Shown here: positions 9,450 through 20,234 of the stretch, piece by piece | How the letters are laid out: each line of letters opens with the position of its first letter | Position numbering within the stretch: position 1 is the stretch's first letter | Source: Agaribacter marinus | Lineage (GTDB): Bacteria; Pseudomonadota; Gammaproteobacteria; Enterobacterales; Alteromonadaceae | Length of the DNA stretch: 64,000 nucleotides | Direction of reading: 5' to 3' | NCBI RefSeq assembly: GCF_030160655.1 | Contig: NZ_BSOT01000009.1 | Span: 241,046-305,045, forward strand | The notes under the pieces: generated by a model | Databases searched by the model: none | Seen by the model: the letters and a program-made list of their open reading frames with translations, nothing else | What the model was told of the DNA's origin: nothing | Translations under genes and position numbers: made by a program

Positions 9450-10143
9450 AGAGCACTTTGAACAAATATTTCAGCGTGCCAGCGATCGCAAAGGCGGTGA
9501 CTTAGCGTTACAGTCATTGGTTTCGAAACCCCTAGAAACTCGAGATTTGTTACAGATACCTGATGACCGATGGTTAGCTGAGTTCACAAAGAAAGTATTT
9601 CAATCTGGTTTCGTGTGGCGTGTCGTTCGCCAGAAGTGGCCGGATTTTGAAGAGGTATTTTTTGAATTTAATATTGAAAAAATACTAATGATGCCAGATG
9701 AAATGTTAGAGAAAAAGGCGACTGATCCCAAGATTATTAGAAATTTAAATAAAGTACGCACAATTCGCGACAATGCGCACATGATAAAAGACGTTAGTGA
9801 CGAGCATGGAAGTTTTGCTGCATTTGTAGCCAAGAGAGATTCAAGAGATGTTATCGGTTTGTGGGATTTTTTGAAGCAAAAAGGGGCGCGTTTAGGCGGT
9901 AACACCGGTGCATATGCATTGCGATTTTTGGGCGTTGATACATTTATTTTGTCAAATGATGTTGAGGCCTACTTTCGATCTCATGATTTAGTCTCGGGTT
10001 CGTTGCGTTCGAAACGCAGTTTACAAACGATACAAGATACTTTCCAATTTTGGCAAAGCACATCGGGGCTGTCATTTCAAGAGTTAAGCCAAATACTGGC
10101 CTTGAGTGTTGGTGACAATGCTGTAGGTATAGAATCTACATAA
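9439..10143 (+). CDS. DNA-3-methyladenine glycosylase I-like protein (Tag superfamily)
   Basis: A 234-residue protein resembling the HhH-GPD-related Tag family, which removes alkylated bases at the start of base-excision repair. The family pattern is visible in 'FQSGFVWRVVRQKWPDFEEVFFEF' (about residues 50-75, shown here only to locate it) and 'KARDNA'-like 'RTIRDNAHMI' near 108, with a long helical C-terminus containing 'FLGVDTFILSNDV'. The zinc-binding Cys and His residues of E. coli Tag are not obvious, so this is a divergent branch. It follows prlC closely and precedes ubiE. The substrate is inferred from family resemblance only. Confidence 0.78.
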   Translation: MNKTEHFEQIFQRASDRKGGDLALQSLVSKPLETRDLLQIPDDRWLAEFTKKVFQSGFVWRVVRQKWPDFEEVFFEFNIEKILMMPDEMLEKKATDPKIIRNLNKVRTIRDNAHMIKDVSDEHGSFAAFVAKRDSRDVIGLWDFLKQKGARLGGNTGAYALRFLGVDTFILSNDVEAYFRSHDLVSGSLRSKRSLQTIQDTFQFWQSTSGLSFQELSQILALSVGDNAVGIEST

Positions 10144-10275
10144 ATAAGCCTTAGGCGTGCGCCTATGCATTGCAGTATCGCGAATATGTGTCGCCAATCT
10201 TCATGGCGACTACACCAAATTTAATATAAACTAATGACACTAGCTTTATAACACCAAATCAACGAGTTAAGCATC

Positions 10276-11073
10276 ATGTCGAGCGACGTAACTTCTTCAC
10301 CTTCTAATATTCACGAATCCACAACTGCTGAGAAAGACCTCATTGATTTTGGTTATAAGCAAGTCAACAAAAGTGAGAAAGTTGACTTTGTGGCAAACGT
10401 GTTTCACTCCGTTGCGGCGAAGTATGATGTGATGAATGATTTAATGTCTTTTGGCATACATAGACTTTGGAAGCGCTATACCATTGACTGCAGTGGTGTT
10501 AAAGCCGGGCAACGGGTATTGGATTTAGCCGGTGGCACGGGTGATTTAGCTGCAAAGTTCAGCAGGATTGTAGGTAAAACCGGGCAGGTCATTCTTGCTG
10601 ATATTAACCATTCAATGCTGACGGTTGGTAAAGAAAAACTTGTCAATAAAGGGATTGTCGGCAATCTTCATTATGTGCAAGCTAATGCCGAAGAGTTACC
10701 CTTTCCAGACAATCATTTTGATTTGATTACCATTGCATTTGGCTTGCGCAACGTAACTGATAAGAGCAAGGCGCTTGCGAGTATGTTTCGTGTCTTGAAG
10801 CCAGGTGGTCGTTTATTGGTGTTAGAGTTTTCAAAACCCACTACTGACGCCTTAAGCAAGCTTTATGATGCATATTCTTTTCATGTATTGCCTAAAATGG
10901 GTGAGTTGGTTACCCAAGATGGTGACAGTTACCAATATTTGGCTGAATCTATTCGTATGCATCCAGAGCAAACCGTGTTAGAGAGTATGATGAAAGATGT
11001 GGGCTTTGAGCAAACAAGTTTTACCAATATGACGGGCGGAATTGTTGCTCTGCATCGAGGATATAAATTTTAG
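10276..11073 (+). CDS. ubiE: Ubiquinone/menaquinone biosynthesis C-methyltransferase
   Basis: A 265-residue class I SAM-dependent methyltransferase that adds the C-methyl group in ubiquinone (and menaquinone) synthesis. The SAM-binding motif '[12 protein letters not shown]' lies near residues 77-88, and UbiE signatures '[17 protein letters not shown]' and '[17 protein letters not shown]' are present. It is the first gene of ubiE-ubiJ-ubiB, with ubiJ starting directly after its stop codon. A 7-bp perfect hairpin at 10190-10210 lies upstream without a T-tract; its role is unclear. Confidence 0.97.
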   Translation: MSSDVTSSPSNIHESTTAEKDLIDFGYKQVNKSEKVDFVANVFHSVAAKYDVMNDLMSFGIHRLWKRYTIDCSGVKAGQRVLDLAGGTGDLAAKFSRIVGKTGQVILADINHSMLTVGKEKLVNKGIVGNLHYVQANAEELPFPDNHFDLITIAFGLRNVTDKSKALASMFRVLKPGGRLLVLEFSKPTTDALSKLYDAYSFHVLPKMGELVTQDGDSYQYLAESIRMHPEQTVLESMMKDVGFEQTSFTNMTGGIVALHRGYKF

Positions 11074-11748
11074 ATGCCTGCACTACAAGTAGTCTCGTCT
11101 ATTGTTGAATTGGCGATAAATACGGCCTTAGGCTTAGCGCGAAACTCAGACGAGTTAGTGCGGGCGCTAAGTGGAAAGTGCTGCACATTGCATATTCAAG
11201 AAGTGGACATTACTCTGTCATTGCATTTCTCTTTGCCTCAAAAAATAGACGGTAAAACATCATCAGAAAAGCGCTACGTTGACGTCACCATCGATGACCC
11301 TTGGACGGAAGCACAAAAGCAAACCATACTCGACAACCACGCATATGTCAGTATTTCAATAAATGCTTTGCCTGAATTAAAAAAAACAAGCCAGTTAACT
11401 CGCCTTATTAAACTGGGTAAGTTGGACTTTTATGGTGATTTGTATCTGATTCAAAAATTAAGCGCGTTATTTGACGAGTTGGATATCGATTTAGCCGAAG
11501 TTTTATCTCAATATATTGGTGATGTGCCTGCACATTGGCTATTTACGTTTGCCGGTAGCACAAAAGACAAACTAACTAAACATCGCGAAAGTATTATGCA
11601 GGCCCTGTCGGATGCTGCACTCGAAGAAAAACCAATCGCCGTTCGGCCTATTATGTTGATGAATTTTATTGATGAAGTAAAGATACTTCAGGCGGGGGCA
11701 GACAGAGTAGCCGCAAGAATAGAAAAATTGGAAAAGGACGTAAATTGA
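11074..11748 (+). CDS. ubiJ: Ubiquinone biosynthesis accessory factor UbiJ
   Basis: A 224-residue SCP2-domain protein. In known systems UbiJ binds isoprenoid lipids and, with UbiK, helps assemble the soluble Ubi complex. The SCP2-like fold is expected over about residues 10-115, and the C-terminus is a short helix-forming segment ending '[13 protein letters not shown]', consistent with the coiled-coil partner surface. Its ATG immediately follows the ubiE stop and its own stop lies one base before ubiB, so translation is probably coupled. Identification rests on position plus overall pattern. Confidence 0.93.
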   Translation: MPALQVVSSIVELAINTALGLARNSDELVRALSGKCCTLHIQEVDITLSLHFSLPQKIDGKTSSEKRYVDVTIDDPWTEAQKQTILDNHAYVSISINALPELKKTSQLTRLIKLGKLDFYGDLYLIQKLSALFDELDIDLAEVLSQYIGDVPAHWLFTFAGSTKDKLTKHRESIMQALSDAALEEKPIAVRPIMLMNFIDEVKILQAGADRVAARIEKLEKDVN

Positions 11749-11749
11749 T

Positions 11750-13378
11750 ATGAAGCTTCGTCGTTTTTATAAGATTGGGGCTGTATTACTTTCACATGGC
11801 CTTGACGAGCTTATTCCTAAGCGCTTTCGCCCATGGTATTTTAGATGGGCAAGAAAGTGCGTATTTTGGTTACCTAACAAACATGCTCCTGATACTCATG
11901 GGCGTCGGCTACGGTTAGCCTTAGAATCTCTTGGGCCCGTATTCATCAAATTTGGGCAAATGCTGTCTACTCGCAGAGATTTGTTTTCTCATAATATTGC
12001 TAACGAACTTAGTATTCTTCAAGATAAAGTTCCGCCATTTGAATCCTTAGATGCAAAGGTATTGATTGAAAGAGCGCTAGAAATCAACGACATATCTGAA
12101 TTGTTTGAAGATTTTGAGTTGATCCCATTAGCCTCTGCATCTGTCGCACAAGTGCATTCAGCAACCCTTAAACCGACAGGTAAAAAGGTAGTAATCAAGG
12201 TACTTCGCCCGAATATTCGTCAAACCATAGAAGCTGATGTTGATCTCCTTCTGTCTATTGCTGGCTTAGTCCAACGTTGGATCCCTAAAGGAAAACGCTT
12301 ACGCCCTGTAGAAGTAGTGCAAGAATATAAACGAACAATTTTAGATGAGCTAGATTTACTTCGAGAAGCCGCCAATGGGATTCAAATAAAACGCAATTTT
12401 GAAGGTTCTGAAGCACTTTATGTACCTGAGTTTTATAGTGACTACTGCCGAAAAAATGTGATTGTGATGGAGCGCATTTATGGTATTCCGGTATCTGATA
12501 TTGATGCATTGATTGCGCAAGGCACTAATCTTAAATTGCTTGCTGAACGCGGTGTTGAAGTGTTCTTCACGCAAGTATTTCGAGACAGTTTTTTTCATGC
12601 CGATATGCATCCTGGCAATATCTTCGTTTCCAAAGAGTCTCCAGAAAACCCACAATATATTGGTATAGATTATGGCATTGTTGGTACGCTAAACAAACAA
12701 GATAAACGATATCTGGCTGAAAACTTTATCGCCTTTTTTAATCGCGATTATCGAAAGGTTGCGGAATTGCATGTAGATTCTGGATGGGTACCAGCAAATA
12801 CGAATATTGATGACTTTGAGATGGGGATTCGTACGGTGTGCGAGCCGATTTTTCAAAAGCCTCTAGAAGAAATCTCTTTCGCGAATGTCTTGTTGCAGTT
12901 GTTTAATACTGCTCGTCGTTTTGATATGGAAGTGCAGCCGCAATTGGTGTTGCTGCAGAAAACGCTGCTTTATGTAGAAGGTCTAGGTAGACAACTGTAT
13001 CCGCAATTGGATTTATGGGAGACAGCAAAGCCTTTCTTAGAGGCATGGATGAAGGAACAAATAGGTCCAAAAGCGATGTTTAATAGCATTAAGGAAAACT
13101 TGCCGTTTTGGAGTGAAAAGTTACCGGAGATGCCAGATCTACTTTTTGATAGCTTACGTCAAATACGAGCGCTACCGAATCAGTTGTCAAGACAGCATCA
13201 GGAAGAGATTAACCAACAGCAACGTCTTCAGAGATCTCGAGTCGCTGGGCATTTAGCGGTTGTACTAAGTATTGCGAGCTTGAGTGTATATATTCTAGAG
13301 CGAGAGTTTTTATATGGCGCTGTACTTACTATTGGCGCGCTTGTCGCTTGGGTTATCTCATTTAGGCAGCTTCGGTAA
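11750..13378 (+). CDS. ubiB: Ubiquinone biosynthesis protein UbiB (atypical kinase/ATPase)
   Basis: A 542-residue member of the ABC1/ADCK/UbiB family needed for aerobic ubiquinone synthesis at the inner membrane. Diagnostic motifs are the KxGQ segment '[13 protein letters not shown]', the Ala-rich loop '[12 protein letters not shown]', '[11 protein letters not shown]', and 'IGIDYGIVG' in place of the usual kinase DFG. Two hydrophobic helices end the protein (about 500-540). It closes the ubiEJB operon and overlaps the 3' end of convergent gppA by 17 bp. In E. coli tat genes follow; none are present here. Confidence 0.97.
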   Translation: MKLRRFYKIGAVLLSHGLDELIPKRFRPWYFRWARKCVFWLPNKHAPDTHGRRLRLALESLGPVFIKFGQMLSTRRDLFSHNIANELSILQDKVPPFESLDAKVLIERALEINDISELFEDFELIPLASASVAQVHSATLKPTGKKVVIKVLRPNIRQTIEADVDLLLSIAGLVQRWIPKGKRLRPVEVVQEYKRTILDELDLLREAANGIQIKRNFEGSEALYVPEFYSDYCRKNVIVMERIYGIPVSDIDALIAQGTNLKLLAERGVEVFFTQVFRDSFFHADMHPGNIFVSKESPENPQYIGIDYGIVGTLNKQDKRYLAENFIAFFNRDYRKVAELHVDSGWVPANTNIDDFEMGIRTVCEPIFQKPLEEISFANVLLQLFNTARRFDMEVQPQLVLLQKTLLYVEGLGRQLYPQLDLWETAKPFLEAWMKEQIGPKAMFNSIKENLPFWSEKLPEMPDLLFDSLRQIRALPNQLSRQHQEEINQQQRLQRSRVAGHLAVVLSIASLSVYILEREFLYGAVLTIGALVAWVISFRQLR

Positions 13379-14876
13379 TTTTCAGTTGCCAACCGGCTCG
13401 ATGTTGCAACCAACACTCATGGACTAATTCTGTATAAATCATGGGATGTCGAGATTTCAAATCAACACTAAACGTCAAATTCCACTCGTTCTCGTTAATG
13501 TTCAAGCGTGGAGTAGGTATAGCGTCACTTCTTCTTCTACTCGTCAATATAATCGCTATTCTAAGAACGCGCATTGCGTTGATAAGGGTTTGTTTTAGCT
13601 CGTTTTTGTATTGGGTTAAGGGCGACAAATCAATTTCACCGCGATGTAAAAGCACTAGGTCTTTAATCATCATGCGCTGCAAATTTGTAAATCCAGTGAC
13701 ATCAACGTGAGTTAGTATATAAGCACCATGCTCATTGTAACCTTTAAATCCGATATGCAGGCCTATTTCATGCAGTGAGGCTGCAGCATGAGTAACTACT
13801 TCAGTGTCGAAGTCACAAAAGTTGGTTTGATCACACATTGTTTTGCAGAGCGCAGACGCTATTTTTTGCGTGCGCTTGCTCTGCTCAGCATCGATATGAA
13901 AGCGGCTAATTAACTGGTTAAGGCCTTGTTGCCTGCGGTCGCTTTTTTGATAGGTTTCGAGCATGCCATAAATGATACCTTCTCTTAACGCCCCACCAGA
14001 TATTTGCATATTTTCTATTTGAAGATTCTCAAATAAAGCGATTAATATTGCTAAACCACTTGGAAAAATAGCCTGCCTAGAAGATGCCAGCCCTTCAATG
14101 ATTAACTTATTTATGTGGCCGGCGGCAATACATTCATCTTTTAACTTGTGCAGGTAGTCTAGTCGTATAGCATCACTCACACCGCGTTTAACTAATATCG
14201 ATGTGACTGCTTGCGGCGTCCCTGAGGCACCTAAGCATTGACCCCAGTCAAAGCAACGGAAAGTGTTAACATGGCTTTGCATTATCTTGCTTGCTTCACT
14301 AAGGGCTTGATTAAAACCTTTGGCAGTAATATTTCCTTCCGGAAAGTACTTCTCCATGAAGGTTACACAACCCATATTAAAGCTAGTAAGATGCAATGGT
14401 TGTAAGTCTCGACCAATGACGACTTCGGTACTTGCGCCACCAATATCTATCACCAAGGTATTGCCTTGATTTGCAGATGTGTATGCAACACCTAGATAAA
14501 TTTGTTTTGCTTCTTCATCCCCACTAATAATATTTACTTTGTGATTAAGTATACGCTCGGCAGGTACTACAAAGTCTTTTGAATTAGTGGCTAAGCGAAG
14601 TGTGGCTGTGGCCACAATTTTGATGTTTTTAGGGGGGATATCTTGAAGTTTTTCCGCAAAATTACGTATGCAGTTAAGTCCGCGAGCGATTGCTTCTTCA
14701 CTTAACTCGTTGTCGTCATTCAATCCAGCAGCAAGGCGCACTTTTTGTTTGTTTTTGCTCACAATCTGCACGCTACCTGACAACACTCTAACAGTCACCA
14801 TATGGAAACTGTTTGAGCCTAAATCTACTGCAGCATAATATTCATCCTGCATCGCTGCGGGTTGATACTCACCCAT
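13362..14876 (-). CDS. gppA: Exopolyphosphatase / guanosine pentaphosphate phosphohydrolase
   Basis: A 504-residue Ppx/GppA protein of the ASKHA superfamily, which hydrolyses polyphosphate and/or converts pppGpp to ppGpp. Phosphate-binding loops '[12 protein letters not shown]' near residue 17 and '[14 protein letters not shown]' near 139 are intact, and the C-terminal helical domain has HD-like features ('[15 protein letters not shown]'). It lies 15 bp after rhlB on the same strand, the same linkage as rhlB-gppA in E. coli, which favours GppA over Ppx. A second ATG at residue 9 is possible, but the first is nearer a ribosome-binding site (AGGACG). Confidence 0.93.
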   Translation of the reverse strand: MGEYQPAAMQDEYYAAVDLGSNSFHMVTVRVLSGSVQIVSKNKQKVRLAAGLNDDNELSEEAIARGLNCIRNFAEKLQDIPPKNIKIVATATLRLATNSKDFVVPAERILNHKVNIISGDEEAKQIYLGVAYTSANQGNTLVIDIGGASTEVVIGRDLQPLHLTSFNMGCVTFMEKYFPEGNITAKGFNQALSEASKIMQSHVNTFRCFDWGQCLGASGTPQAVTSILVKRGVSDAIRLDYLHKLKDECIAAGHINKLIIEGLASSRQAIFPSGLAILIALFENLQIENMQISGGALREGIIYGMLETYQKSDRRQQGLNQLISRFHIDAEQSKRTQKIASALCKTMCDQTNFCDFDTEVVTHAAASLHEIGLHIGFKGYNEHGAYILTHVDVTGFTNLQRMMIKDLVLLHRGEIDLSPLTQYKNELKQTLINAMRVLRIAIILTSRRRSDAIPTPRLNINENEWNLTFSVDLKSRHPMIYTELVHECWLQHRAGWQLKITEAA

Positions 14877-14891
14877 ATGTCTTACATCGTC

Positions 14892-16175
14892 CTATTTCTT
14901 TGCTGGTGCGCGTCTACGAGGCGGTTTTCCTCGGTTATTGTCTCTTCGTCCACCGTTGCCGCTACGGGAACGATTATTTCGACTGCGCATTTGAGGTTTT
15001 TTAACGTCTTCCAGTAGTATGTTTGGGTTATAATCTGTCACTGGAATTTCATGGCTAATGTACACTTCGATTGCCGTCAGGTTTTGCGCATATTTTTCGC
15101 AAGCAAAGCTAATTGCATAGCCTAACTCTCCGGCTCGCCCAGTTCTTCCAATACGATGCACATAATCTTCGGCATCATCGGGCAAATCGTAATTGAACAC
15201 GTGCGTTACTTTTTCAATGTGAATACCTCTAGCGGCAACATCTGTAGCGACTAACACGTCAAGCTGACCTTGTGTGAAGTCGTTAAGAATCTTAATTCGT
15301 TTCTTCTGTTGCACGTCGCCACTGAGTAAACCAACTCGGTGTCCATCTGCTTCTAACCAGGCAGCAACAGTTTCACAATCGTGCTTCGTATTGGCAAATA
15401 CAATCGCTTTATCAGGCCACTCTTCTTCCATTAAGGTTAAGAGCAATAGAGCCTTGTCCTCATTGGACGGATAAAATAGCTCTTCTGTAATGCGAGTATT
15501 GGTTTTTGTTTCAGGCTCTATTTGTACGCTGGCAGGATTGTTCATGTGTTCATAGGCAAGTTCTTGAACTCGCATGCTCAAGGTCGCTGAAAACAGCATA
15601 TTCAGACGTTTTGCAGGCTCGGGCATACGTTTAAATAGAAAACGTATATCTTTAATAAAGCCTAAGTCAAACATGCGGTCGGCTTCATCGAGGACGGCAA
15701 CTTGTACGTTACTTAAAGAAAACACGCGTTGTTTGTAGTAGTCAATGATGCGGCCCGTAGTACCGATAATGATATCTACGCCGTCTTGCAATTGTTGGCG
15801 TTGACTTTCATATCCTTCGCCCCCATATACTACCGCAAGCGACAACCCTGCATGTTTACTAAGGGCATTGGCATCGTTGTATATTTGTATGGCTAGTTCC
15901 CGTGTGGGCGCCATAATAATAGCACGAGGTCCGTGTTCCGTCGTTTTTGTATGGTTGTTGAGTAAGTGATGAAAAGTAGCCAGTAAGAAAGTCATCGTTT
16001 TGCCGGTCCCAGTTTGGGCTTGACCTGCGATGTCTTGGCCAGCAAGTAACTGCGGCAAGCTCATTTCTTGAATGGGCGTACACTGAGTGTAGTTCTCTTC
16101 CTTCAGCGCGGATAGTAATTGCGGATGGATCGGAAGCGAATCAAAAGTCGTATCTGTTAAATGTGTTGTTGGCAT
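14892..16175 (-). CDS. rhlB: DEAD-box ATP-dependent RNA helicase RhlB
   Basis: A 427-residue DEAD-box helicase, the RNA-unwinding partner of the degradosome in related bacteria. All core motifs are visible: Q motif 'CTPIQ', Walker A 'AQTGTGKT', 'PTRELA', 'DEAD' in '[17 protein letters not shown]', 'SAT', and '[10 protein letters not shown]'. The C-terminal tail (about 395-427) is rich in Arg, Gly and Asn, as in RhlB. It is divergent from trxA and followed by gppA, the classical gammaproteobacterial arrangement. Confidence 0.96.
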   Translation of the reverse strand: MPTTHLTDTTFDSLPIHPQLLSALKEENYTQCTPIQEMSLPQLLAGQDIAGQAQTGTGKTMTFLLATFHHLLNNHTKTTEHGPRAIIMAPTRELAIQIYNDANALSKHAGLSLAVVYGGEGYESQRQQLQDGVDIIIGTTGRIIDYYKQRVFSLSNVQVAVLDEADRMFDLGFIKDIRFLFKRMPEPAKRLNMLFSATLSMRVQELAYEHMNNPASVQIEPETKTNTRITEELFYPSNEDKALLLLTLMEEEWPDKAIVFANTKHDCETVAAWLEADGHRVGLLSGDVQQKKRIKILNDFTQGQLDVLVATDVAARGIHIEKVTHVFNYDLPDDAEDYVHRIGRTGRAGELGYAISFACEKYAQNLTAIEVYISHEIPVTDYNPNILLEDVKKPQMRSRNNRSRSGNGGRRDNNRGKPPRRRAPAKK

Positions 16176-16277
16176 AGCTTATAGCTTATCAATGCTTGCA
16201 TTAAAAACAGTTTCTATATAACACTATTAGGTAATGACAGAAAATTAATTCTACAATTTCCTAACTCGGAGAAAAGA

Positions 16278-16604
16278 ATGAGCGACAAAATAATCGCATT
16301 AAGCGACGAGAAATTTGAAGCCGATGTAATCAATGCATCTGGTCCTGTATTAGTGGATTTTTGGGCAGAGTGGTGCGGCCCATGTAAAATGATCGCTCCT
16401 ATTCTAGACGAAATCGCTGACGAATACGAAGGCAAACTGACAATTGGTAAATTAAACGTTGATGATAACAATGAAACGCCACCTAAATATGGCATTCGAG
16501 GCATCCCAACGCTGCTTTTATTTAAAGATGGTGGCGTTGCCGCAACGAAAGTAGGTGCGCTATCTAAAACGCAATTGAAAGAGTTCTTGGATGAGAATAT
16601 CTAG
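16278..16604 (+). CDS. trxA: Thioredoxin 1
   Basis: A 108-residue cytoplasmic thiol-disulfide oxidoreductase with the active site 'WCGPC' (Cys33 and Cys36) and the cis-Pro loop '[11 protein letters not shown]'. Size and sequence are those of E. coli TrxA. A ribosome-binding site (CGGAG) precedes the ATG. It is divergent from rhlB as usual, but rho, its normal downstream neighbour, lies 8.3 kb away. A terminator closes the transcript just downstream. Confidence 0.98.
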   Translation: MSDKIIALSDEKFEADVINASGPVLVDFWAEWCGPCKMIAPILDEIADEYEGKLTIGKLNVDDNNETPPKYGIRGIPTLLLFKDGGVAATKVGALSKTQLKEFLDENI

Positions 16605-16630
16605 AAAGTTCTTAAGGTAATTTATAGAAC

Positions 16631-16664
16631 GGCCGGTTATTTCTAATCGGTCTTTTATATTTTG
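16631..16664 (+). terminator. Rho-independent terminator of trxA
   Basis: A 9-bp stem (16631-16639 with 16644-16652, including two G-T wobbles) with a TTTC loop is followed by a T-rich tract (TCTTTTATATTTT). It lies 26 bp after the trxA stop. Confidence 0.8.
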
Positions 16665-16973
16665 TTACACAAATATATCACCTGGCTAAATTTTCTGTTT
16701 TTGAGCTTGTCTGTTGCTGAATATGGTAGTCTTAGTTGAATGCTATACAATTACCGTTTTCCAAGCAATTAAAGCAACCCGTCTATAAAATGTGTTTAGG
16801 TACACTTCTAATATTTTATTAGAAGATAAAACCAAGATATTTGGAGGAATCAACAAAGGTTATTCACCGTTATTACCAAGCATTGTTGCATATGCATTGG
16901 TTATTAATGATAGTGTGTGACAATTATTTTAAATATAATTTTATGGCGTTAAGTATAAAAAATTTGTAATTTA
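16665..16973. other. AT-rich stretch without a supported gene
   Basis: No reading frame with a credible start and length is seen, and no strong repeat. It is the left end of the segment separating trxA from rho, and integration or excision marks would be expected here, but I found no obvious direct repeat pairing it with the rho side. Confidence 0.5.
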
Positions 16974-16995
16974 AAAGGAGACGGCTAACTCCTTT
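16974..16995 (-). terminator. Putative terminator of the small secreted-protein gene
   Basis: A perfect 7-bp stem (AAAGGAG / CTCCTTT) with an 8-base loop lies about 50 bp after the stop of the 78-residue gene. On the minus strand it is followed by TTTTAAATT. Confidence 0.55.
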
Positions 16996-17044
16996 ATTTA
17001 TTGATGAGTTAATTCATTGATAATGTTGGTGCAGCGGACTAGCG

Positions 17045-17281
17045 TTAACAACCACCATAGGATACCGTGTAGTTACTGGTCGTTATTCCCCAGGATGAAT
17101 TTATAGTTGTACCGTTCGGATTAGTGGCTGACGCATTGCAGCCTGTTCCATAAGTTACTTCCCCTACAAGGTTTCCTGAAGAATCAAAATAATGATAAAC
17201 GTCTATAAAACCAGCTTGCACACTAGCTGAAAATAGTAACAAAGCACATATAGTGGATAATATACCCTTTAACTTTTTCAT
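17045..17281 (-). CDS. Small secreted protein with two cysteines
   Basis: A 78-residue product with a clear Sec signal peptide (cleavage likely after 'SVQA', about residue 22). The mature chain of about 56 residues is rich in Gly, Ser, Thr, Asn and Tyr and has two Cys, one in 'GTGCNASATN' and one at the very end ('SYGGC'), which could form a disulfide. The 'YYFDSSGNLVGEV'-like start (YHYFDSSGNLVGEV) vaguely recalls small DUF6289-type proteins, but I cannot confirm this. A ribosome-binding site (AAGGAA) and its own terminator suggest a real independent gene. Function unknown. Confidence 0.7.
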   Translation of the reverse strand: MKKLKGILSTICALLLFSASVQAGFIDVYHYFDSSGNLVGEVTYGTGCNASATNPNGTTINSSWGITTSNYTVSYGGC

Positions 17282-17662
17282 TTATTTTTCCTTATAAATT
17301 AAATAAATATCTGTACATTAGTTGTACTGTTTAAGCTTAGGTCTGAGCGGTAAGAATTTCAATGTGTTTTGCAAATAAAACCACTTTTTTTCATATAAAA
17401 TTGTTGGAGTGCAAAAGTCACCTTTAATTCTAGGCATCAAGAGTTATCAATCTTTCGTTATTTGACGTTCATTGATTGCTACTTCAGGAGTTTTCACAAA
17501 TGCAAATTAGTCCATTTTTCCTATATCTATTTACTCAGCATCTGCGTGAATTCTATAAATAATTACTAGGTAGCTAATTTAGCTTAACACAGAGATTCGC
17601 TAGTTCGTGTATTTTAATATACGCATATCAATACACATTCAAATATACTTATATTTAAGATT
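17282..17662. other. Intergenic region upstream of the small secreted-protein gene
   Basis: It must contain the promoter of the 78-residue gene, but no -35/-10 pair stands out. No gene or repeat is supported. The region is strongly A+T-rich. Confidence 0.45.
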
Positions 17663-17695
17663 AAAAAAGCCCAGCGATAAATACTGGGCTTTTGA
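17663..17695 (-). terminator. Terminator of the TonB-receptor/lipoprotein operon
   Basis: A perfect 10-bp stem, AAAAGCCCAG (17665-17674) with CTGGGCTTTT (17684-17693), has a 9-base loop. On the minus strand it ends in six T's, 35 bp after the lipoprotein stop codon. Confidence 0.88.
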
Positions 17696-17727
17696 TTTTA
17701 AGCAATGATACTTAAATGATAACTAGC

Positions 17728-20217
17728 TTATTGAGGTACAGGGAACATACGAATGTTATCAATCTGGAATGTTTGACCTGCGGGAATAGTAAATTGGAGT
17801 TGTGTCGCAGCCCCTTCCCAATCAAACTCTGCATCACTAGCAATTGGAGTACCCAACCCATCCGTTGTTAAAGATACTGTATTCAAGTGATAGAAGTATG
17901 TATTCCAAGCCGTGGCACTTGGCTCTGCAAATCCTGATTTCCGCACATAGTTCGTGCCATTTTCATCTACAACGGAAACTCCTAGAGGCGCTCCTTTTTC
18001 TTCGCTGGCCGAATAAGTAGGGTTTCGCAAATCGAATGATACGATATAACGCATACCTGTTTTGACAGCACCTTGGACTAATTGCGATGAATCTAAGAAT
18101 AAAGTACCGCCATCTGGCCCCGCCGTTACTTCAAGACCATATTGAAGATCATCAACGTTTTGTTGGCGATTAGCGTCTTCAGTTACCGCTAGTGTAACAT
18201 CCCCGCTTACTTGCCAGCCGCCTGCAAGACCTTGACTAAATTGGCCTTCAGAAACTAAGTCACGGAATCTCGCGTAGGTAAATTCGACCAACGAAAAGTC
18301 ATCAAAAGAACCTTGATCAAGACGGAATGTTAAATCGAATACCGAGTCATCTTGGAAGAATTCGTCAGCATCTACATACGTAATGGTATGTTCAAACCAT
18401 TCCGTTGTATTCAGAGTTGGCGACTCTTCTATTTGGAACACATCATTTGTGTCGGCATTCTTGTTGAATGTTACACGTGCACCACCTTCTGCATCACTTT
18501 GTTTGGCGAAAAAGTTGATATAATAATTATCACGTCTTTCAATCTGTCCTTGTTCAATACCAGCTTCATTTAGCTGCAAGAACGTACCGCCTTCGGCATT
18601 GTTAAGCCCAAAACTACCTGAATAAGCTGCTTCTGCTGTAACGCCTATTAATCCTGCATCTCCCTCAAACGCTGTCCCTTCTAGTGACCCACCTTCGAAG
18701 CCATTGGCTTCTGGGGTGTTTTTATGGAGCAGATTTTGATTCGCTCCGGTAATGACAACACGTAATTCACGTTCATCAGAGGTTAAGTCACCGTCAGTTA
18801 TTCTGTAAGTATAAGAAAGTACTTTCTCTTCCCCTGGTGCTAGATTTAAGAAAGCATAAGGGTCAACAACAACTGCGTTAGGGTTAGTTAGGTCGATACC
18901 ATAACCTGTGCTTCCTTCAGCAGGCGTGAAGTCAATGATCTCAGTTGCGTCGCCATCTAGGTCTATTACGCCTTCTTTCAGGCTATAAACCATCGGGAAT
19001 TCTGAAGTGAGAATATTCTGTGTAAGTACCGGCTCATCAAATTCCGGCGGGTTAAACTCATCCGCCCCTTTAATATTTACAAAAAAGCTACGGTCTACAA
19101 AATTGTTTCCGTCAGTTACCTGGAATTTGAATTCTAGATTAACTGTATCACCGCGTTGCAATAGTTCGCCGTAGGGTGATGGGTCTATTTGTACAAAATA
19201 TTCCTCTACCCCAGTGTCTTCATTGGATCTTACCACGGAATTACTGTCGCTAAACACGCCTTCAGGCACGCCTTCAGGGACTGTGATACCAACCACGCTC
19301 AAACGCTCCGCGGTATAATGTTGTTGTTGATAGATGTTTTCCAAGTTGCCAACGTCTTCTTGTAACGCTTGAATATCTTTAATATCTTGATCGTATATGC
19401 CTTCAACAATATTGAAGAACACCGGATCGGATTTTTCAGAGATGGTTACGTCAGCTTGTTCTACATCTATTCTTTCACTTGTCGTAACATCTAAGATTGG
19501 TTCACCAAGTGAGTTTTGTTGAATAAAGGTGGGCATTGCGTCTTCACCTTCAACTACAACTTTTAAGCGGCGATCTAACACCGTTTCACCATCTGTGACT
19601 TTATAGATGATATGAAGCTGTGAGGTATCTCCCTCTACAAGAATTGGCGCAAACATATTGGGGGTTACTTTGACCGAGGATTGTTTTAACTCAAACCCGT
19701 AAATAACGCCTGACGTTATCGGTAGGTTTTGCATCTCAGCAATCTCTTGGTCTTGCTCGAAGTTGGTGTTGATCACATTTCCTTCAGCATCAATAAAACC
19801 AAGTGCTTCATAAATTGGGTTACATATATCAGGATATGCAGCACCTTCACCTACAGTATTCGAGCAATCCGGCCCTTCCCAAACAAAACGGACATCATTC
19901 ACTTGCAACAAAGCGCCATTATCTGCGTCAGTGATGCCGGTTAACAAATCGATTTCGAAAAAATCAACGCTTTCAGATTTAGACGTATCGGGGTTTGGGT
20001 AGTCATCTGCGCTTTCTTTTACGCGATATTCCCATTCCATTTGACCTGCGTCGTTTGTATATGTCGAACTAACGCCTTCAATTGTTAGGGCTGCAACATC
20101 TAATACTGGCGGAGAATTGTTTTCAATTCTAACGATTTCGTTATCAGTGCCGCCACCGCAACCATAGAGCGCGGTCATTACGGCCGGTACTAATAGATTT
20201 TTATATTTAAATTTCAT
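17728..20217 (-). CDS. Large multi-domain lipoprotein, candidate glycan-binding partner of the TonB receptor
   Basis: An 829-residue protein with a signal peptide ending 'ALYGC' (Cys20), then 'GGGTDNE', the usual shape of a lipoprotein in this group. Three cadherin-like or VCBS-like modules follow (about 40-225, 230-388, 390-492), each closing with a related line: 'VTDGETVLDRRLKV', 'VTDGNNFVDRSFFV', 'ITDGDLTSDERELRV'. Residues 505-645 and 650-829 look like two jelly-roll carbohydrate-binding modules (CBM4/9/22-like), the second ending 'FQIDNIRMFPVP'. No catalytic motif is seen. It starts 17 bp after the TonB receptor and shares its terminator, so both are one operon. I infer an outer-membrane surface protein that captures glycan for the receptor; the ligand is unknown. 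Confidence 0.85.
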   Translation of the reverse strand: MKFKYKNLLVPAVMTALYGCGGGTDNEIVRIENNSPPVLDVAALTIEGVSSTYTNDAGQMEWEYRVKESADDYPNPDTSKSESVDFFEIDLLTGITDADNGALLQVNDVRFVWEGPDCSNTVGEGAAYPDICNPIYEALGFIDAEGNVINTNFEQDQEIAEMQNLPITSGVIYGFELKQSSVKVTPNMFAPILVEGDTSQLHIIYKVTDGETVLDRRLKVVVEGEDAMPTFIQQNSLGEPILDVTTSERIDVEQADVTISEKSDPVFFNIVEGIYDQDIKDIQALQEDVGNLENIYQQQHYTAERLSVVGITVPEGVPEGVFSDSNSVVRSNEDTGVEEYFVQIDPSPYGELLQRGDTVNLEFKFQVTDGNNFVDRSFFVNIKGADEFNPPEFDEPVLTQNILTSEFPMVYSLKEGVIDLDGDATEIIDFTPAEGSTGYGIDLTNPNAVVVDPYAFLNLAPGEEKVLSYTYRITDGDLTSDERELRVVITGANQNLLHKNTPEANGFEGGSLEGTAFEGDAGLIGVTAEAAYSGSFGLNNAEGGTFLQLNEAGIEQGQIERRDNYYINFFAKQSDAEGGARVTFNKNADTNDVFQIEESPTLNTTEWFEHTITYVDADEFFQDDSVFDLTFRLDQGSFDDFSLVEFTYARFRDLVSEGQFSQGLAGGWQVSGDVTLAVTEDANRQQNVDDLQYGLEVTAGPDGGTLFLDSSQLVQGAVKTGMRYIVSFDLRNPTYSASEEKGAPLGVSVVDENGTNYVRKSGFAEPSATAWNTYFYHLNTVSLTTDGLGTPIASDAEFDWEGAATQLQFTIPAGQTFQIDNIRMFPVPQ

Positions 20218-20234
20218 TGTAATAATCCTTCACT

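Noticed and set aside
13362..13378. 17-bp overlap of ubiB and gppA as a fusion or frameshift
   Set aside because: The genes converge, both end normally, and such tail overlaps are common.
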